A DNA stretch of 64,000 nucleotides from Lampris incognitus (Eukaryota > Chordata > Actinopteri > Lampriformes > Lampridae): positions 28,892,166 to 28,956,165 of the forward strand of contig NC_079222.1 of NCBI RefSeq assembly GCF_029633865.1, given 5' to 3'. Both the position numbers and the translations under genes were made by a program. The notes beneath the pieces were generated by a model that was not told the DNA's origin, made no database searches, and saw nothing but the letters and a program-made list of their open reading frames with translations. This document shows positions 49,603 to 62,464 of the stretch, in pieces; position 1 is the first letter of the stretch; every line of letters starts with the position of its first letter.

Positions 49603-52600
49603 TCAGTCATTTCCTCTGTCACCCACAACACAGCCCTGGGTGCTCTCTTCCTCCTTTGGTTCAAGCCCTCCATTTGCTACAGGGTTGTCTTCACTTTGGT
49701 CTTCCTGATCACCAACTAGAACTTTGCTGTACAGCTTTTGCTGCTCCTCTTTAAAAACATCTTTCACCTTTGCTCGCTTCAGGCCTCCATCCCTGTGAGG
49801 AGATGGATAAATGAGACCAAGGTCATCATACAAATGAAAAATAACACCATATCCTGGGTCATTGCATTAAGTTACCCCTTCCCTAATCCTTATGAAGTTA
49901 AAGGATAGGTTCACTGGTTTGAAAGCAAACTTCATTCAGCTGTTGTCAGCCATCATTTGGAATTGTACAGACAAAAACCTCCTCTTTGCATTTTGCTGAA
50001 TATCATTTTGTTAACACAATCCAATGAGGCAATTGTTTTAAGCCTTCAAAACCACATATTTTCTTTTCAAAAAGGGGATGCTCACAGTACAGTCACACAT
50101 ATTCTCATTTATTTCATTTTTATTGAGAATATCTTTTGAATATAAGCAAAATCTGATTTGGTTTAGAAGAACTTTTTGTAGGTGACACTTTACATCCCAA
50201 CCAGCTGCAAACTTCCACACATATGGGAGTAGGAGGTACTGCAGCTCGTCATTCCTGTAGCATTGGTGATATCAATACCTGGCATGGTCGTTCTCAGTTC
50301 TGGTCACCCCAGCCCTGTTCCCTGTGTCTCCTGTCTAGCCCTGCTCTGACACCATCCCAGTCCTGAGTCCTGTCCAGTTTTCCTCAATTACTCATTAGCC
50401 CTAAAGCTGTTGTTGATTTTTCAAATATGTTTCTGTGTATTTAAGTGCAGCTGTATAGTTTGTTGTTTGTCAGAGCATAGTGTCATGTGCCTTTTGTGTT
50501 CCTGATACTCTTGTGTTTTCTGTCATTAAAACGTTTGTTTCATCTGTTACCTACTCGCCATTTGGGTCCTCAATTCCTGCACCCTCTGTGAGAAACACCA
50601 TTAGTTGGCAACTGGTTGATGTAGTAAGGAAAACATATTTGTGGAAGATCAAAATAAAGTTATTTTAACATGATATACCCCCAGGGGAGCCCAAGGTGGG
50701 GGGATGAGCACCCCAATAGGATGGACCTAACCATGACAACCTTGGCAAATGGATTATCAACAATGACAACTCGAAGATGAATTTGTGGCAAGGTCTGCAA
50801 GAATGAGCACAGCCTTAAAACTATCAGGCCTGAATGAAATGCTAAGCACAGTGGGGCACAGCGGGGCGCAGCGCACAGGATCCACTCCTGGTGAGATGCC
50901 AGAGGGGCCTGGCCTGGAGACACCTCACAGAGCCTAGACTCTCCATGTGCTAAGCTCTCTGGCTCCTAGCAGCATAGTTCACCAGAGTCGCATCAAGTGG
51001 CCTCCAACAAGCCAGCACAGAAAGTGGTGCCAGTTTGACAAGGACACGGCCATAATCATCAAATCAACAGCAAAGGAAGATGCAGACAGACAGCTTCTGA
51101 TGATGACAACCTTCATTGTCGGTTTTGCAGCAGAGAGGTTTGGTGTTGATGAGGGCAAGACCACCAGACCCAACTACACCATGAACCGAAGGGAAGGCAA
51201 GATCCACCAATGGCAGCAAGAGCTTCGGACTCTGGCAAGGCAGTTCACGGTAGCAACCGAAGGGGAGAAGCCACCACTGGCTGAGCTCTGTTACATCATC
51301 AACAAGAAGTTAAGTTGAAGTTAGGTTGAAAACTACAGACTGGTTTCACTCCTACCCTTTTGATCAAAAATACTTGAGCGCACAGTCTTTAACCAGGTCT
51401 CTGAATTCCTTTCTGAGAACAATCTGTATGATCTGTATCAGCCTGGCTTTAAGTGGGGTCACTCTACTGAGACTGCACTCCTGTCAGTAATGGAATCACT
51501 GCATTTGGCTAGAGGTGCTGGTCAGTCCTCAGCTTTATTGTTGCTAGATCTGTCAGCTGCCTTTGACACAGTTAACCACAGTTAACCATCAAATCCTCCT
51601 CTCCACACTCACTGAGCTTTGTATCTCAGGATTTGCCCTGTTTCATGTTCTACCTCTCTGGGAGATCTTTTAGAGTATCTTGGAGGGGAGAAGTGCTCAA
51701 ACCACATGGCTTATCCACAGGGATGCCTCAAGTGTCAGTACCCGGCACCCTTCTCTTCTCAATATACACTAATCTCACTTGGTGCAATTGTCCACTCCCA
51801 TGGTTTCTCATACTATTACTATGCTGACGATACCCAGCTCTTTCTATAATTCCCGACAGATGACCTCACAGTCTCGGAAAGGATATTGTCATGCCTTGCT
51901 GATATCTCTGCATGGATGAAAGAACGCCACCTTCAGCTGAACTTATCTAATACTGAGGTCCTTGTCATCCCATCCAGTCCATCCTTACTGGATGGGCAGG
52001 CACAGCTGGGAGCCATCCCAGCCTCACTATGATAAGGCCCATGGCAAGGACAAATGCCATCTAGTCCTGGAGGTGTGGGCAGATGTCGACGAGGAACGGA
52101 CCAGCAGAATGGTGGGCATGCGGCAGCAGAGAGCATGGACAAGGTGGGAGGGTGCACTGGAGAGGAAGATATACTGCACAGATATCTGGCAGGCAGAACC
52201 GCAGCGGATCAAGTTCATGGTACAAGCCGTGTATGATGTTCTACCTAGCCCAGCAAATCTCCATCTCTGGGGCAAGATTGATTCTCCATCATGTCCTCTG
52301 TGCCCTGGAAAAGGCTCACTCAAGCACATCCTCAGTAGCTGCCCATCAGCCCCGGGGGAAGGCCAATACCACTGGCGACATGACTAGGCGCTGAAGACAG
52401 TCACAGAGGCCATCTCCAAACCCATGGCCAACAACAAGCAAGTCCACGGACAGAGGAGCATTGCCTTTGTTAGGGCTGGTGAGCAGCCTCAGTCACAACC
52501 CAGATCACCAGCCGGTCTCCTCACCTCTGCTTCAGACTGAGAGCTGTGAATCAGCTTGGGAGGACAGCTCAGGTTCCCGGACCATGTTATGACAACTTGG

Positions 52601-55600
52601 TTGAGGCCAGACGTAGGGCTATCATCATCCTCTTCAAAGCAAGTGCTTCTTATAGAGCTGACAGTTCCCTGGGATGACTGGATGGAAGAGGCAAATAAGC
52701 AGAAGCGGTCCAAGTACCAGGAGCTGGTGGATCTGGAGGAGAGGCTGGAAGGCGTGTTGTGAGCCCATTGAAGTGGGGTGTAGAGGCTTTACTGGCTGTT
52801 CACTGTGCAAGGTCTACACTCTACTTGGCATCACTGGGGCTGCAAAAAGAAAAGCCATCAAGTCTACCATGGAGGCTGCAGATAGGGCCTCTAGATGGCT
52901 TTGGATCAGAAGGAGTGATCTGTGGGCCAATGCTGCTGGGACACAAGCCAGGGCCTGATACACCCTGGCTGGGTTGCCTGAGGGAGGGTGTATGATGTTG
53001 AAAGACCCGAGGACCTCAGGAAACATCACTGATGATGTGTCCCCTTGCATCCTAGAAATGTATCTTTGAATCAAAAAGCATGTTTTGTGATGATTTTTTT
53101 AGTGGCGCATATTATGACATGCATGACTGTATTCTGAGCTTTCAGTTTTTGAAAAATAAATATATAATGGTTTTTGAAGGATCAAATGATTGTCCCATTA
53201 GACTATTGAAGCCAGTCCATTTAGGTCCATTTGTACACTCTCAGAGTTAAATTAACACTCAGGAAGTTAAATTAACACTCAGGATTTTACTGTGTAGGTA
53301 GGTATGTAGGCAGGCAGGCAGGCAGGTAGGTAGGTAGGCAGGCAGGTAGGCAGATAGGTAGGTAGGTAGGCAGATAGGCAGATAGGTAGGTAGGTAGGTA
53401 GGTAGGTAGGTACCATGTTTTCCTAATGCTCAGGATCATTTTATGGAGTGTATTTTTTCAATAATCACACCTTAATTTATAAATTTGAGACAAATCTATT
53501 AATCATCAAATTAAGGGGATATTTAGCGCCTCCTCTGGTCGGTCGGTGCGCCTGTTCAGAGGGGGAGGGGAACTGGGGGAATAGCGTGATCCTCCTATGT
53601 GCTACGTCCCCCTGGTGAAACTCCTCACTGGCAGGTGAAAAGAAGCAGCTGGTGACTCCACATATATCGGAGGAGGCATATGGTAGTCTACGGCCCTCCC
53701 CGGATCAGCAGAGGAGGTGGAACAGTGACCAGGGGTGGCTTGGAAGAGTGGGGTGATTGGCGATGTACAATAGGGGAGGAAAAAGGGGAAATAATAATAA
53801 TAATAATAATTTCAAAGAAGTAGCATCTTTATTATGTGGTCCTTTATGGACCTCCCTTTTGCAGGGGCGAGTGACTTTTAATTGAATTAAGCTTAATTAG
53901 GCAACCTACTAATGACATAGGAGCATGCCTGAATATGTTCTGAATATGTATTTATTTATTTATCTTGTTACATTTTACCACCAAGAGTGAGAGCACTGCT
54001 ATATACTTTTTCATTGCACTGACTGCTCTAAGCTGTCTGCTGAGCTCTGACTCGCTCCACAGGAGGCACCTTATTAGTTCTGAATTGGCCTAACGTTTAG
54101 GTAGGTTGGTAGGTCTCTGAACTCATTCTCCCTCGTTGAACTCAAAAATGCTGCCATTATCCAAGTGAGGAAACTTGTGACTTGAAAGGTATCTGTGTTC
54201 AAAGTTTAAAATGGAGTTCAGATATTAGAGGCAACTGCAACTTAAATTGTCCCAGTTTAAGGTAAACAAAATAACCGATTCAAGAGACTCAAGAGAAAAT
54301 GTAGATTAAATATTGCTTAGTCTTAAAGAAGGCTTGACATATGATGCCACATAATTTCTTCATATAACATCCATCCAGCGGGAATGCTGGAGCCTATCCC
54401 AGCAGTCATTGGGTGGCAGGTGGGGAGACACCCTGGACACCCAGTCAGTCACAGCTCCCCCCCCCCCAAACACACACACACATTCACACCTAGGGACGAT
54501 TTAGTACGGCTGATTCACCTGACCTACATGTCTTTGGGCTGTGGGAGGAAACCGGAGCACTCGGAGGAAACCCATGCAGACACGGGGAGAACATGCAAAC
54601 TCCACACAGAGGACGACCCGGGACGACCCCCGAGGTTGGACTACCCTGGAGGTCGAACCCAGGACTTCCGTGCTGTGAGACGACTGCGCCAACCACTGTG
54701 CCACCGTGCCGGCCATTTATTTATATAATATGATTTAATGTATTTCAAAGTTAATCGCCATTGGTGCAGCCCACTCTAAGATACCGATACACAGTAAGAC
54801 AGATGTTAGAATGAGTAACCTACCAGATGAGGTCCACTAATCCTCCTTGTGCAGCTATGGCTGCTTTGACTCTGTTGGCAAATTGCATTGCATCCTCTCC
54901 CTCCTACACAAAAATACAAAAATCTGTTCAGGAAACTACTGTCAATACTTCCACGCATCAGTTAGCCCCTATATATGTAATAATATATGTAGCTGAACGG
55001 AAATTGGTCTGTATTCAACAGCAAGTCTTAACCATGTCAATACATTAAACATGTAATGAGGAGTTACGTCACCTCTCTGTTCATAGGTGGCAGGTACCAA
55101 ACACTGCAGACAATGGCCCAGCTGCTCATCATCCTCAGCAGGTAGTTTACCATGCCAAATTTGCTGCTATTCCAGAATGCATCTCCGAAGCGGGGGTCAT
55201 ACTACAAAAATAATTGGGTCATATTATTAAAGACACCTACAAACCAAATAAAAAAGAAAGAGCAAAACAGGGGGCAGTTTCTACCTTAATTGCCACCGGG
55301 TAAACAGTGCAGCCAATTTCAAAGCTGCCCTTTTTGAACATCATCACTGAAGTATTGTTGATGCAAGTACCTGTAGATGACAGTGTTCGGCACATAGCAC
55401 GAATTAACAACTGGGATACACTGGGGTTGCTTTCTATGAGCTTTATACAAGGACAATATAGTTATAAGGAAGTTTCACACCAGCATGCGTACTACATATC
55501 ATACTGACCCTCTGGGAAAATCAGGATTGGCTGTTTTGACTTATCAGCTACATGATCGCTAAGTCTAAAATAGGAAAGTAGAGAAAAGAAGAAAAAACAT

Positions 55601-56072
55601 GGAAAAATGTTTGCGATCCTGCATTTAAACAATGTTGAGTAATGACGTAAACGCAATGCAGGGTGGCCGGGAATAATTGCAGATAATAAAATACTGCAGG
55701 TTTACCTTTTGGCCACAAGGTGTCTGTCTTTGACTTCAGATCTCTCGAACCAGATGTGTGGGGAGGATTTCACCATAGCTCTCTGCACAACCCCCATCAA
55801 CCCTCCGTGAACCTGGCCGACCTGAGAGAAGTTGGGTGCAATAACAACCCAAGGGGGGGGGGGGGGGGGGCAGAACATATTTCTTACGAATCTAACTCTT
55901 GTCTTAAACACCCATTTCCCAGAATTCTCATTCTTCGTGTGAGCTGGAACGCGCGCGCGCGCGCGCGCCCACACACACACGCAACACACACACACACACA
56001 CACACGCACGCAACACAGACACACACACACACACACACACAGGAGCGCACACACACACACACACACGCACGC

Positions 56073-56164
<92 letters not shown>

Positions 56165-59100
56165 AGCACAGGCGTAAGCTTGTGACCTTGGCTACAAGTC
56201 TTTCCCTTCCCTCTTTGCTCTGAAATACCAGAATCTCTCTGTTCTCTCAGTTGGGGAATTGTTTGGATTTCATTGATCCATTCCCAGTTGCAGTTTAGGT
56301 TATTGAATTTGTTTTTGTTTTTTGTTTTTTGAATATAATTACCACGTGAATGTTTAATATAAGACTTAAATGTCTCCAAAGCAAAAACTATTATCTCATT
56401 ATTGTATTTGGGGTTTATGGCTTTGGTCATCTTCCCTTCAACATTATTTTAGTGTTTTACACTTAAACCAACCTCTGGAATTCTGGTCATAGTATTATGT
56501 AATATAACAACTATAGCATATACAGATAAGTTTAACAGAGTGCCTTCAGAAAGTATTCACCCTGCTTGAAATGTTTCATATTTTGTTGCAGTTACAATTA
56601 CAATTTCATTTAGCAGACGCTTTTTCCCCAAAGTATATCTGAGAGTTGATACAGCACAAGCAAGGATCTAGGCAGGAGAGAACAACATGAGTAAATGCCA
56701 TAAAGCTAAGTTCAGGTCTGATAGGATGTAGGTGTCAACAAGCAGTGCACAGAGGCAATGCATAGAGTGCATAGAATGCATAGAAGCTGATTTTGTTCTT
56801 TCTTAAGTCCATCAAGTGCAGAGTGGTGTTTGCAAAAGAGTTGGGTCTTTTGAATTTGGTAACTTGTTCCACCACTGTGGAACTACAGAAGAGAAGATTC
56901 TAGCTAGCGAGTCAGGGGCCTGTTGTGGTGGGAGTACCAGGTGCCTTTCATTGTCAGAGCGTAATGAGTAGGAGGGAGCGTAGACCTGAATGAGGGAGTT
57001 CAGTTAGGTGGGAGCTGTATTAGCTGCTGTTGTGTAAGCAAGTCTCAGGGTTTTGAATTTGATGCAGGCAGTGACCGGGAGCCAGTGATGTGATATGAAC
57101 AGCGGGTGACATGTGCTGTTTTGGGTTAGTTGAAGACCAGACGTGCCGCTGCGTACTGGATTATCTGCAGAGGTTTGAACATATATGCGGGGAGGCCTGC
57201 CAGTAAGGAGTTGCACTAGTCAATGCATGATATTACGAGAGCCTGAACCAGGAGTTGTGCTTTATGCTTAGACAAGTATGGTCTGATCTTCCTGATGTTA
57301 TATAAGGCAAATAAACATGACCAAGCAATTGAAGTCATGTGAACCTTAAAGGTTAGTTGATCATCAACCATGACATCCAAGTTTTGGGCAGTTCTTTCAA
57401 CCATGCCAATAGATCTGAAAAGCATGACGGTATCTGGGCCAAGACTGTGTGGTCTCCCGGCGAGAACAACAGGAAGAGCTGGGTATCATCAGCATAGCAA
57501 TGGTATGAGAAACCATGGGAACAGATGATTGCACCAAGTGAAGTGGTGTATATTGAGAAGAGAAGGGGACCGAGCACTGGCCCTTGAGGAACACTTGTGG
57601 ATAAGCCATGCTGTTTGGACACTTAACGCCTCCAAGATACCGTACAATATCTACCTGAGAGGTAGGACATGAACCAATGGAGGACAGTTCCTGAGATACC
57701 AAGCTCAGTGAGTGTGAAGAGGAGGATCCGGTGGTTAGCCATATCAAAGGCAGCTGACAGATCTCACAGCAAAATAGCTGAGGCCTGACCAGCAGCTCTT
57801 GCTGAGCCCAGTGATTCAATTACTGACAGCAGTGCAGTCTCAGTAGAGTGCCCCCGCTTAAAGCCAGACTGATTTGGGTCGTACAGGTTATTCTCAGAAA
57901 GAAATTCAGAGACTTGGTTAAAGACCGTGCACTGAAGTATTTTTGATAGGAAGGGCAGGAGTGAAACTGGTCTGTGGTCTTCAACCTGGGCTGGGTTGAG
58001 TGTAGGATTTTTTTGGTTTTTTTTTTGTTTGTTTGTTTTTTTAGCAGCGGGGTGACCTGAGCTTGCTTAAATGTGGTGAGGAACACACCAGTTGTAAGTG
58101 AGGTGTTGATGATATGTGTAACTGCAGGGTTAAGTGCGAGGGGAAATGGTCACTAGAAGGTTGGATGGTATCGGGTCTAGTGGACAGGTACTGGGTCAAA
58201 AGTCCAGCAGAAGTTTGGAGACTTCCTCCTCGTTCAGAGGGGAGAATGAGGCGTGTGGTGCCCTGTTGGCTGGCAGTTGCAGGTTGAGATGGTCAGGCTC
58301 AGTGAACTGGTTACTGATCGCAGAGACCTTATCAGTAAAACACGAGGCAAACATGTCTGCAGTGAGCAGAGTGGAGGGTGGAGGAGGAGGTGGATTGAGG
58401 AGTGAGTTAAAAGCAGGGAAGAGTTTCTGAGCGTCTGTTGCACCACAGATCTTGTTCTGATTTCTGATAGTAAGTGGTCTTAGCAGTTTTTAAGCTGGAG
58501 GAGAATTATGATAGCAGACTCTGATAGCCACTGAGGTAAGTGGGCTGTCTGGATTTACACCATTTTCTTTTCTTTCTTCGCTTTGAATTCCGCCCTTTGC
58601 TTTCTGATGACTTCAGTGAGCCATGGACTGGTTATCAATATCCAACCCTAATGTTTTCTGTACTGAATGCTAAATTGCCCAAACTAGAAATTTTAAAAGA
58701 AACAGATTGTTTACCATAGAATAGCAGCCATCATTGGCCAGTATAATGACATCAATGGGAGTAGTGTGATTGGCCACACAGATTCCTCCATTTTTTGGTT
58801 TGTTCTGTCTGTAAATGAGAGACAGAATAATTAGGCAGTGTTTAAGTTGGGCCCCTCTACACTATGTGAGGTTTTAACAAAACTTGTTTTATATAAAAAT
58901 TCCAAAAAGTATCATTAACTGATTCAAAGATATCAAAAATATTTGTATACACTCTCTGTCATATGATCATGTATAAAAGTATTTTCATAACTAAAATTAG
59001 TGGAGTAATCATTAAGGTGTGATTCATTTTGGACATTTGAGTAATCAGTTGCATTCATGTAAATCTGTTCTCTTGTAAAAACGATGTTATTTTATAATGC

Positions 59101-62066
59101 AATACATTTTTGGGCATTACCTAATTTGTATTTCTATATTTTTATATCATGGTCATATATCATCATATATCATATATCATGGTCATATATCATATCATGG
59201 TCATATATCATCAATCAGTAGTAGTAGATTATGAAAACAAAGCACTGGGATTCCTAATGAGGTATACCAGTATGTCCATTATTTTTTAGTTGAATAATTG
59301 ATATGATATACCTGTTGTGATAAGTGATGATGGCTGTGAGGGCTCTCACACAGATTCGATAACACATCAGATGAACCTTCTCACTCAGGTGGTTCCTCAA
59401 CCTGAGCATAAAGAATGCCACAGCAGCATTTAGTCGCTCTTAGATCCTTTAAATTGTCAATCTTAAAGATGAGTAAAGATGAGAGTTGCACTCTTTTTTG
59501 GTATACACTTCCCAGTAATCATTTCAAAACCGCTGACTAGCTTGTTCACCACACCAGAACACAGAGCGTTTGTTCCTCCTATCCTCTCTTGTGGACTAAT
59601 TGCTGCTGGGTGAAATATAACTTTTCACTACCTTTGTGACGCTTGGGAATTTTGTCGGAAACGTTACCACAGACACATTTGTATTTCTCAGTTTTACTAC
59701 AAATGTAAGGGGCTTCTTCAGTGGTCGATAGGCGGAATTGTCATTACGTCATCTCGTTTGGTGAAAAAAAAGTAACTTAATGAACATTTATTTGAGTGAG
59801 AATCTTTGAGATTGTTACTTCAAGGATGTATGTAAAATACATGGTATATCATATTCATCACACACCAAAGTTACAACATCAGACAGCTATTTAATAGTAG
59901 TACACTGGCAAATCCTCTAAATAGTAACCTGCATGACATTCCACTTTGCACTTTTTAGCTAAATATGGATGGCGCTGTCTCACTTGGATTGGATTGGACT
60001 AAGACTTGCCATGGTTTATCTGCCTCTTAGGAACTTGGCTCCATTATACATTGGCATTGGCTTCATCTACACACCTAGATAGCAGAACTTCAAGAATTTA
60101 TGTTATTAGTGTTAAAGAAACTTACTTTCCACTTGGTAAAAAGCCTACCAAAGTAGTCAGGACAAGGAGAAGACCAATGCCAGTAACTGCTAGAGTAACC
60201 CTGTAGTAGAAAAAACAAACAAACAAATAGTTTAATTCTGAACTCTATACCTGTAATTTAACTATACTACACATTTTTAACAACGCTGCATGTCTCATAC
60301 TTTTTTCCATTTAATCTAATGCCATTGCTTACTTGGTTTGTTGTTCTCAGTATCTCTGCAGCGTGAATACAACACTATTAAAATCAATTTGAGTTCATTT
60401 GATCGAGAGAAGTCACCACTAAAGCAGTAAGAAATGGGATATGTGGCTGCACTACGCAGCCTATGAAAATACTAAGTTGTCCAAGTACCCTGTCTGCTGA
60501 GCACAGCTCTGACCTGAGAGGCAGCAGGAAGCCATAGCGGGTGACGAGTCCAAGACCCCAGAGGACTCTGAGTCTCAAACTAATATGGCGGAAGTTGTAG
60601 TTGCTACGTGTCAGCAGGTTCCAGCTCTCCAGTTCTTGGGCTGAAAAGCGCTTGATCACCTCATCATCCACAATGCTCTCCACACCCCTCCGGCAAAAGT
60701 AGAAGATGTCAGCCATCCCAAACTCTGGCTCTGAGCCCAAACTACTGCCTAAGCCCCGAAGCTCCTGAATCTCCTGCTCTAATGATGAAGGCTCTTTTGC
60801 AATGATACCTTGGGAGATGGATAAAAAGAAACAAGAGCTTCAGAAGCCATTGAAAAAAAATGTGACCTAAAGTTTGACAATTTGGTATGTAGATCATTCA
60901 GTATACCATTTTCAGTTTAATTATATATTTGAATACTCAGTTACCGTTACTATACGGCTTATGGAGGTGATGATTCTTCTCCTTTGCTCCCCTCTCCATT
61001 CGCAATGTTGCCCACTAAAAAGATATAGTATGCTATTATGCCAATATATTAACGATAAATTAAAGAGATTTTATGGCTAAAAGGATAAAAAACCAACATG
61101 ACCATTTCCTACGCTCTCTGAAGAGCTGGTTTCTGATAAAAGGGCCTACAATCATTTATATAAATTAACTATCAATTATATTCTGAACAGATGATCAGAG
61201 AGTTACAAACTTCTTCTTTTGGATTATCCCGTTTCTCAGGGGTCACCACAGCAGATTTTACTGTTTCCATTGGTACCCTGTGAGGGCACAGCACCAATGG
61301 CAGCCATTGTTAACCTGGGCCGCGACTGTTCCGGTATTGTCTTGTCAATCTGCATACTGATTTGACAAAAATTTGCATCTGATGCCCTTCCTGACTCAAT
61401 CACTAAACCTATGGACGGGGGCACAGGTAAAGCGCTGAATGCCATCCCAGTATTCATGGACTTGAACCCATGCCTGGGTTCAAAACTATGTTCTTGAATT
61501 ACCTAAAGGCATATACTGCGGCCACCTTCTGAGCCCACTTCAGACTTCATTATAAAAGCTGAGAACATACAATACAACTTCTAATAAATAATATTTGTAA
61601 TACTATTTGTATTTCTGCTGTGCTCAGTCATTATGAATATACTTTAACATGTGGTGAAATATTTTTTTTCCAAATCCATTGTTTAAAAAGAAGTCAGTCA
61701 CTGATATACAGAGAACCCACATACACTACTAATCTGTATAAGGACACATATAGCCACATCCGGCTTTCCACCCGCAGACACAGCCAATTGTGTCTGTAGG
61801 GACGCCCGACCAAGCCAGAGGTAACACGGGGATTCGAATCGACGATCCCCATGTTGGTAGGCAACAGAATAGGCAACAACAACAAATGATGTGCTCACCT
61901 CAAAGATCTTGATAAGTGTTCTCATGTAGACTCGGCGAATACCAAAAGACACTCCAAGAATGGCTGGAACAATTATGAAGACTAGCAGAAGGGTGAACCA
62001 CACAGTGAAGGAGATACCAAGACACATACATAGCAGGCTATCATCAGGAAACACAAACCAAGCCAT
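49603..62066 (-). CDS. gpat4: Glycerol-3-phosphate acyltransferase 4 (AGPAT6), whole gene
   Basis: ER enzyme that acylates glycerol-3-phosphate at sn-1, the first step of triglyceride and phospholipid synthesis. Twelve coding exons in order: 62066-61899, 61014-60945, 60808-60514, 60200-60126, 59401-59312, 58808-58715, 55821-55706, 55564-55509, 55370-55285, 55201-55073, 54903-54824, 49792-49603; 1449 nt, 482 aa, all phases agree. A membrane segment lies near residues 14-41 ([20 protein letters not shown]) and a second hydrophobic stretch near 180-200 ([20 protein letters not shown]). Acyltransferase motif I is NHTTPID (His247, Asp252) and motif III is FPEGT (319-323). VWYLPPM and [20 protein letters not shown] are strongly conserved. 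[16 protein letters not shown] and [10 protein letters not shown] favour GPAT4 over GPAT3. The C-terminus after KLYSKVLVG is longer and acidic compared with human (456 aa by memory). Confidence 0.95.
50270..50610 (+). mobile_element. Probable LTR remnant (fossil)
   Basis: The string of features suits a fish gypsy-type LTR end: CTGTGTCTCCTGTCTAGCCC, TGTGTATTTAAGTGCAGCTG (TATA-like), TTCTGTCATTAAAACGTTTG (poly(A) signal) and CGCCATTTGGGTCCTCAATT. No internal region or second LTR is recognisable. Old and partial; in gpat4 intron 11. Confidence 0.45.
50660..51315 (+). mobile_element. R2/Hero-like LINE, N-terminal part
   Basis: + strand protein from about 50947: [60 protein letters not shown]. 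This resembles the N-terminal region of a retroelement protein family common in fish and other marine animals; the matching C-terminus lies at 52000-53060, with L2 sequence in between. In gpat4 intron 11. Confidence 0.5.
51316..51990 (+). mobile_element. L2-type LINE, reverse-transcriptase core
   Basis: + strand pieces: [40 protein letters not shown] then SAAFDTVNH (RT motif A), [17 protein letters not shown] (YADD, motif C), and [20 protein letters not shown]. Several frameshifts. It occupies the place where the reverse transcriptase of the surrounding element should be. Confidence 0.8.
52000..53060 (+). mobile_element. R2/Hero-like LINE, C-terminal zinc knuckle and nuclease-like part
   Basis: + strand: [20 protein letters not shown], then [18 protein letters not shown], a CCHC-type knuckle as in R2-clade elements. 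Further on are [20 protein letters not shown] and [20 protein letters not shown], where RPD...ELT could be a PD-(D/E)XK restriction-like endonuclease core, and [20 protein letters not shown]. Frames shift at least twice. I assign the clade tentatively. Confidence 0.55.
53296..53412 (+). repeat. (GGTA)/(GGCA) tetranucleotide repeat
   Basis: About 29 units of GGTA, GGCA and GATA in mixed order, preceded by AACACTCAGGAAGTTAAATT-like short repeats at 53240-53285 that may be the end of a MITE. In gpat4 intron 11. Confidence 0.93.
53527..53788 (+). mobile_element. tRNA-headed SINE, copy 8 (5'-truncated)
   Basis: Starts within the body at TAGCGCCTCCTCTGGTCGGT, continues through GGCAGGTGAAAAGAAGCAGC and ends TAGGGGAGGAAAAAGGGG, then an (AAT)n run. 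No head. In gpat4 intron 11. Confidence 0.88.
54370..54714 (-). mobile_element. V-SINE copy e
   Basis: CATCCATCCAGCGGGAATGC, GGAGCCTATCCCAGCAGTCA, a C-run and CA run at 54457-54483, the core ACATGTCTTTGGGCTGTGGG and a head ending ACCACTGTGCCACCGTGCCG. In gpat4 intron 11, about 110 nt from the donor of exon 11. Confidence 0.9.
55950..56161 (+). repeat. (GC)n then (CA)n compound microsatellite
   Basis: GCGCGCGCGCGCGCGCGC at 55951-55968, then about 190 bp of CA repeats broken by GCACGCAACA and AGGAGCGCA, ending in a long perfect CA run. A G-run lies at 55854-55870. In gpat4 intron 6, about 30 nt from the exon 7 acceptor (G-run) and 130 nt (CA). Confidence 0.96.
56590..58520 (-). mobile_element. 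L2-type LINE, - strand
   Basis: - strand pieces: GGTLLRLH near 57835, [20 protein letters not shown] and [20 protein letters not shown] (motif C YADD, near 57500), [40 protein letters not shown]. The terminus at 56595-56625 (TTTCATTTAGCAGACGCTTT) is the complement of an L2 3' end. Many frameshifts. Fills most of gpat4 intron 6. Confidence 0.88.
61215..61465 (-). mobile_element. SINE-like element with RTE-type tail, copy 2
   Basis: In its own orientation it starts with a B-box-like GGGTTCAAGTCC, runs through GGAAGGGCATCAGATGCAAA and CCTCACAGGGTACCAATGGA, and ends ATCTGCTGTGGTGACCCCTG then AGAAACGGGATAATCC. That end matches the 3' end of the RTE LINE at 63466 (ATCCGCTGTGGCGACCCCTA then ACGGGAGCAGCC). 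In gpat4 intron 1. Confidence 0.68.
61747..61874 (-). mobile_element. tRNA-headed SINE, copy 9 (head half)
   Basis: AGCCACATCCGGCTTTCCAC, CAATTGTGTCTGTAGGGACG, GGGGATTCGAATCGACGATC (B box) and ATGTTGGTAGGCAACAGAAT. The 3' two thirds and the outermost head are missing. It ends about 25 nt from the donor of the first coding exon of gpat4 (exon end 61899). Confidence 0.88.
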
Positions 62067-62464
62067 GCTATCAGCTGTTGAGGTTCAAAAGGCGTAGGAA
62101 GAAAAGGAGTAAACGCAGGCTGCTATACAAAAAAAGGTCCAAATCCAGAGCTGTATCACTAGTCGTTTGGTTTGTCTGTGGTCTCAGTCTCACAAGGTTG
62201 AGTTGACAGAAGTTCACACTGTATGGAGGTTCAACAATGACTCAACATGGCATCTGCAAAAGACAAAGGAGACCAAAGGAGCAAACCACCTTGATTACCC
62301 AATGCTGGCTCTTACTCTTTTATACATTACAACTAGCAGAACCGCTGTCAGCTGCACTGAAACTTGGGTAATATGAGACTTCCTGTATGTCATGAGACAT
62401 ACCGCCAACTATCACGTTGAACATAGTTTCATCTTTTTCTGTTCTGATACAACATTTTGCTTCA

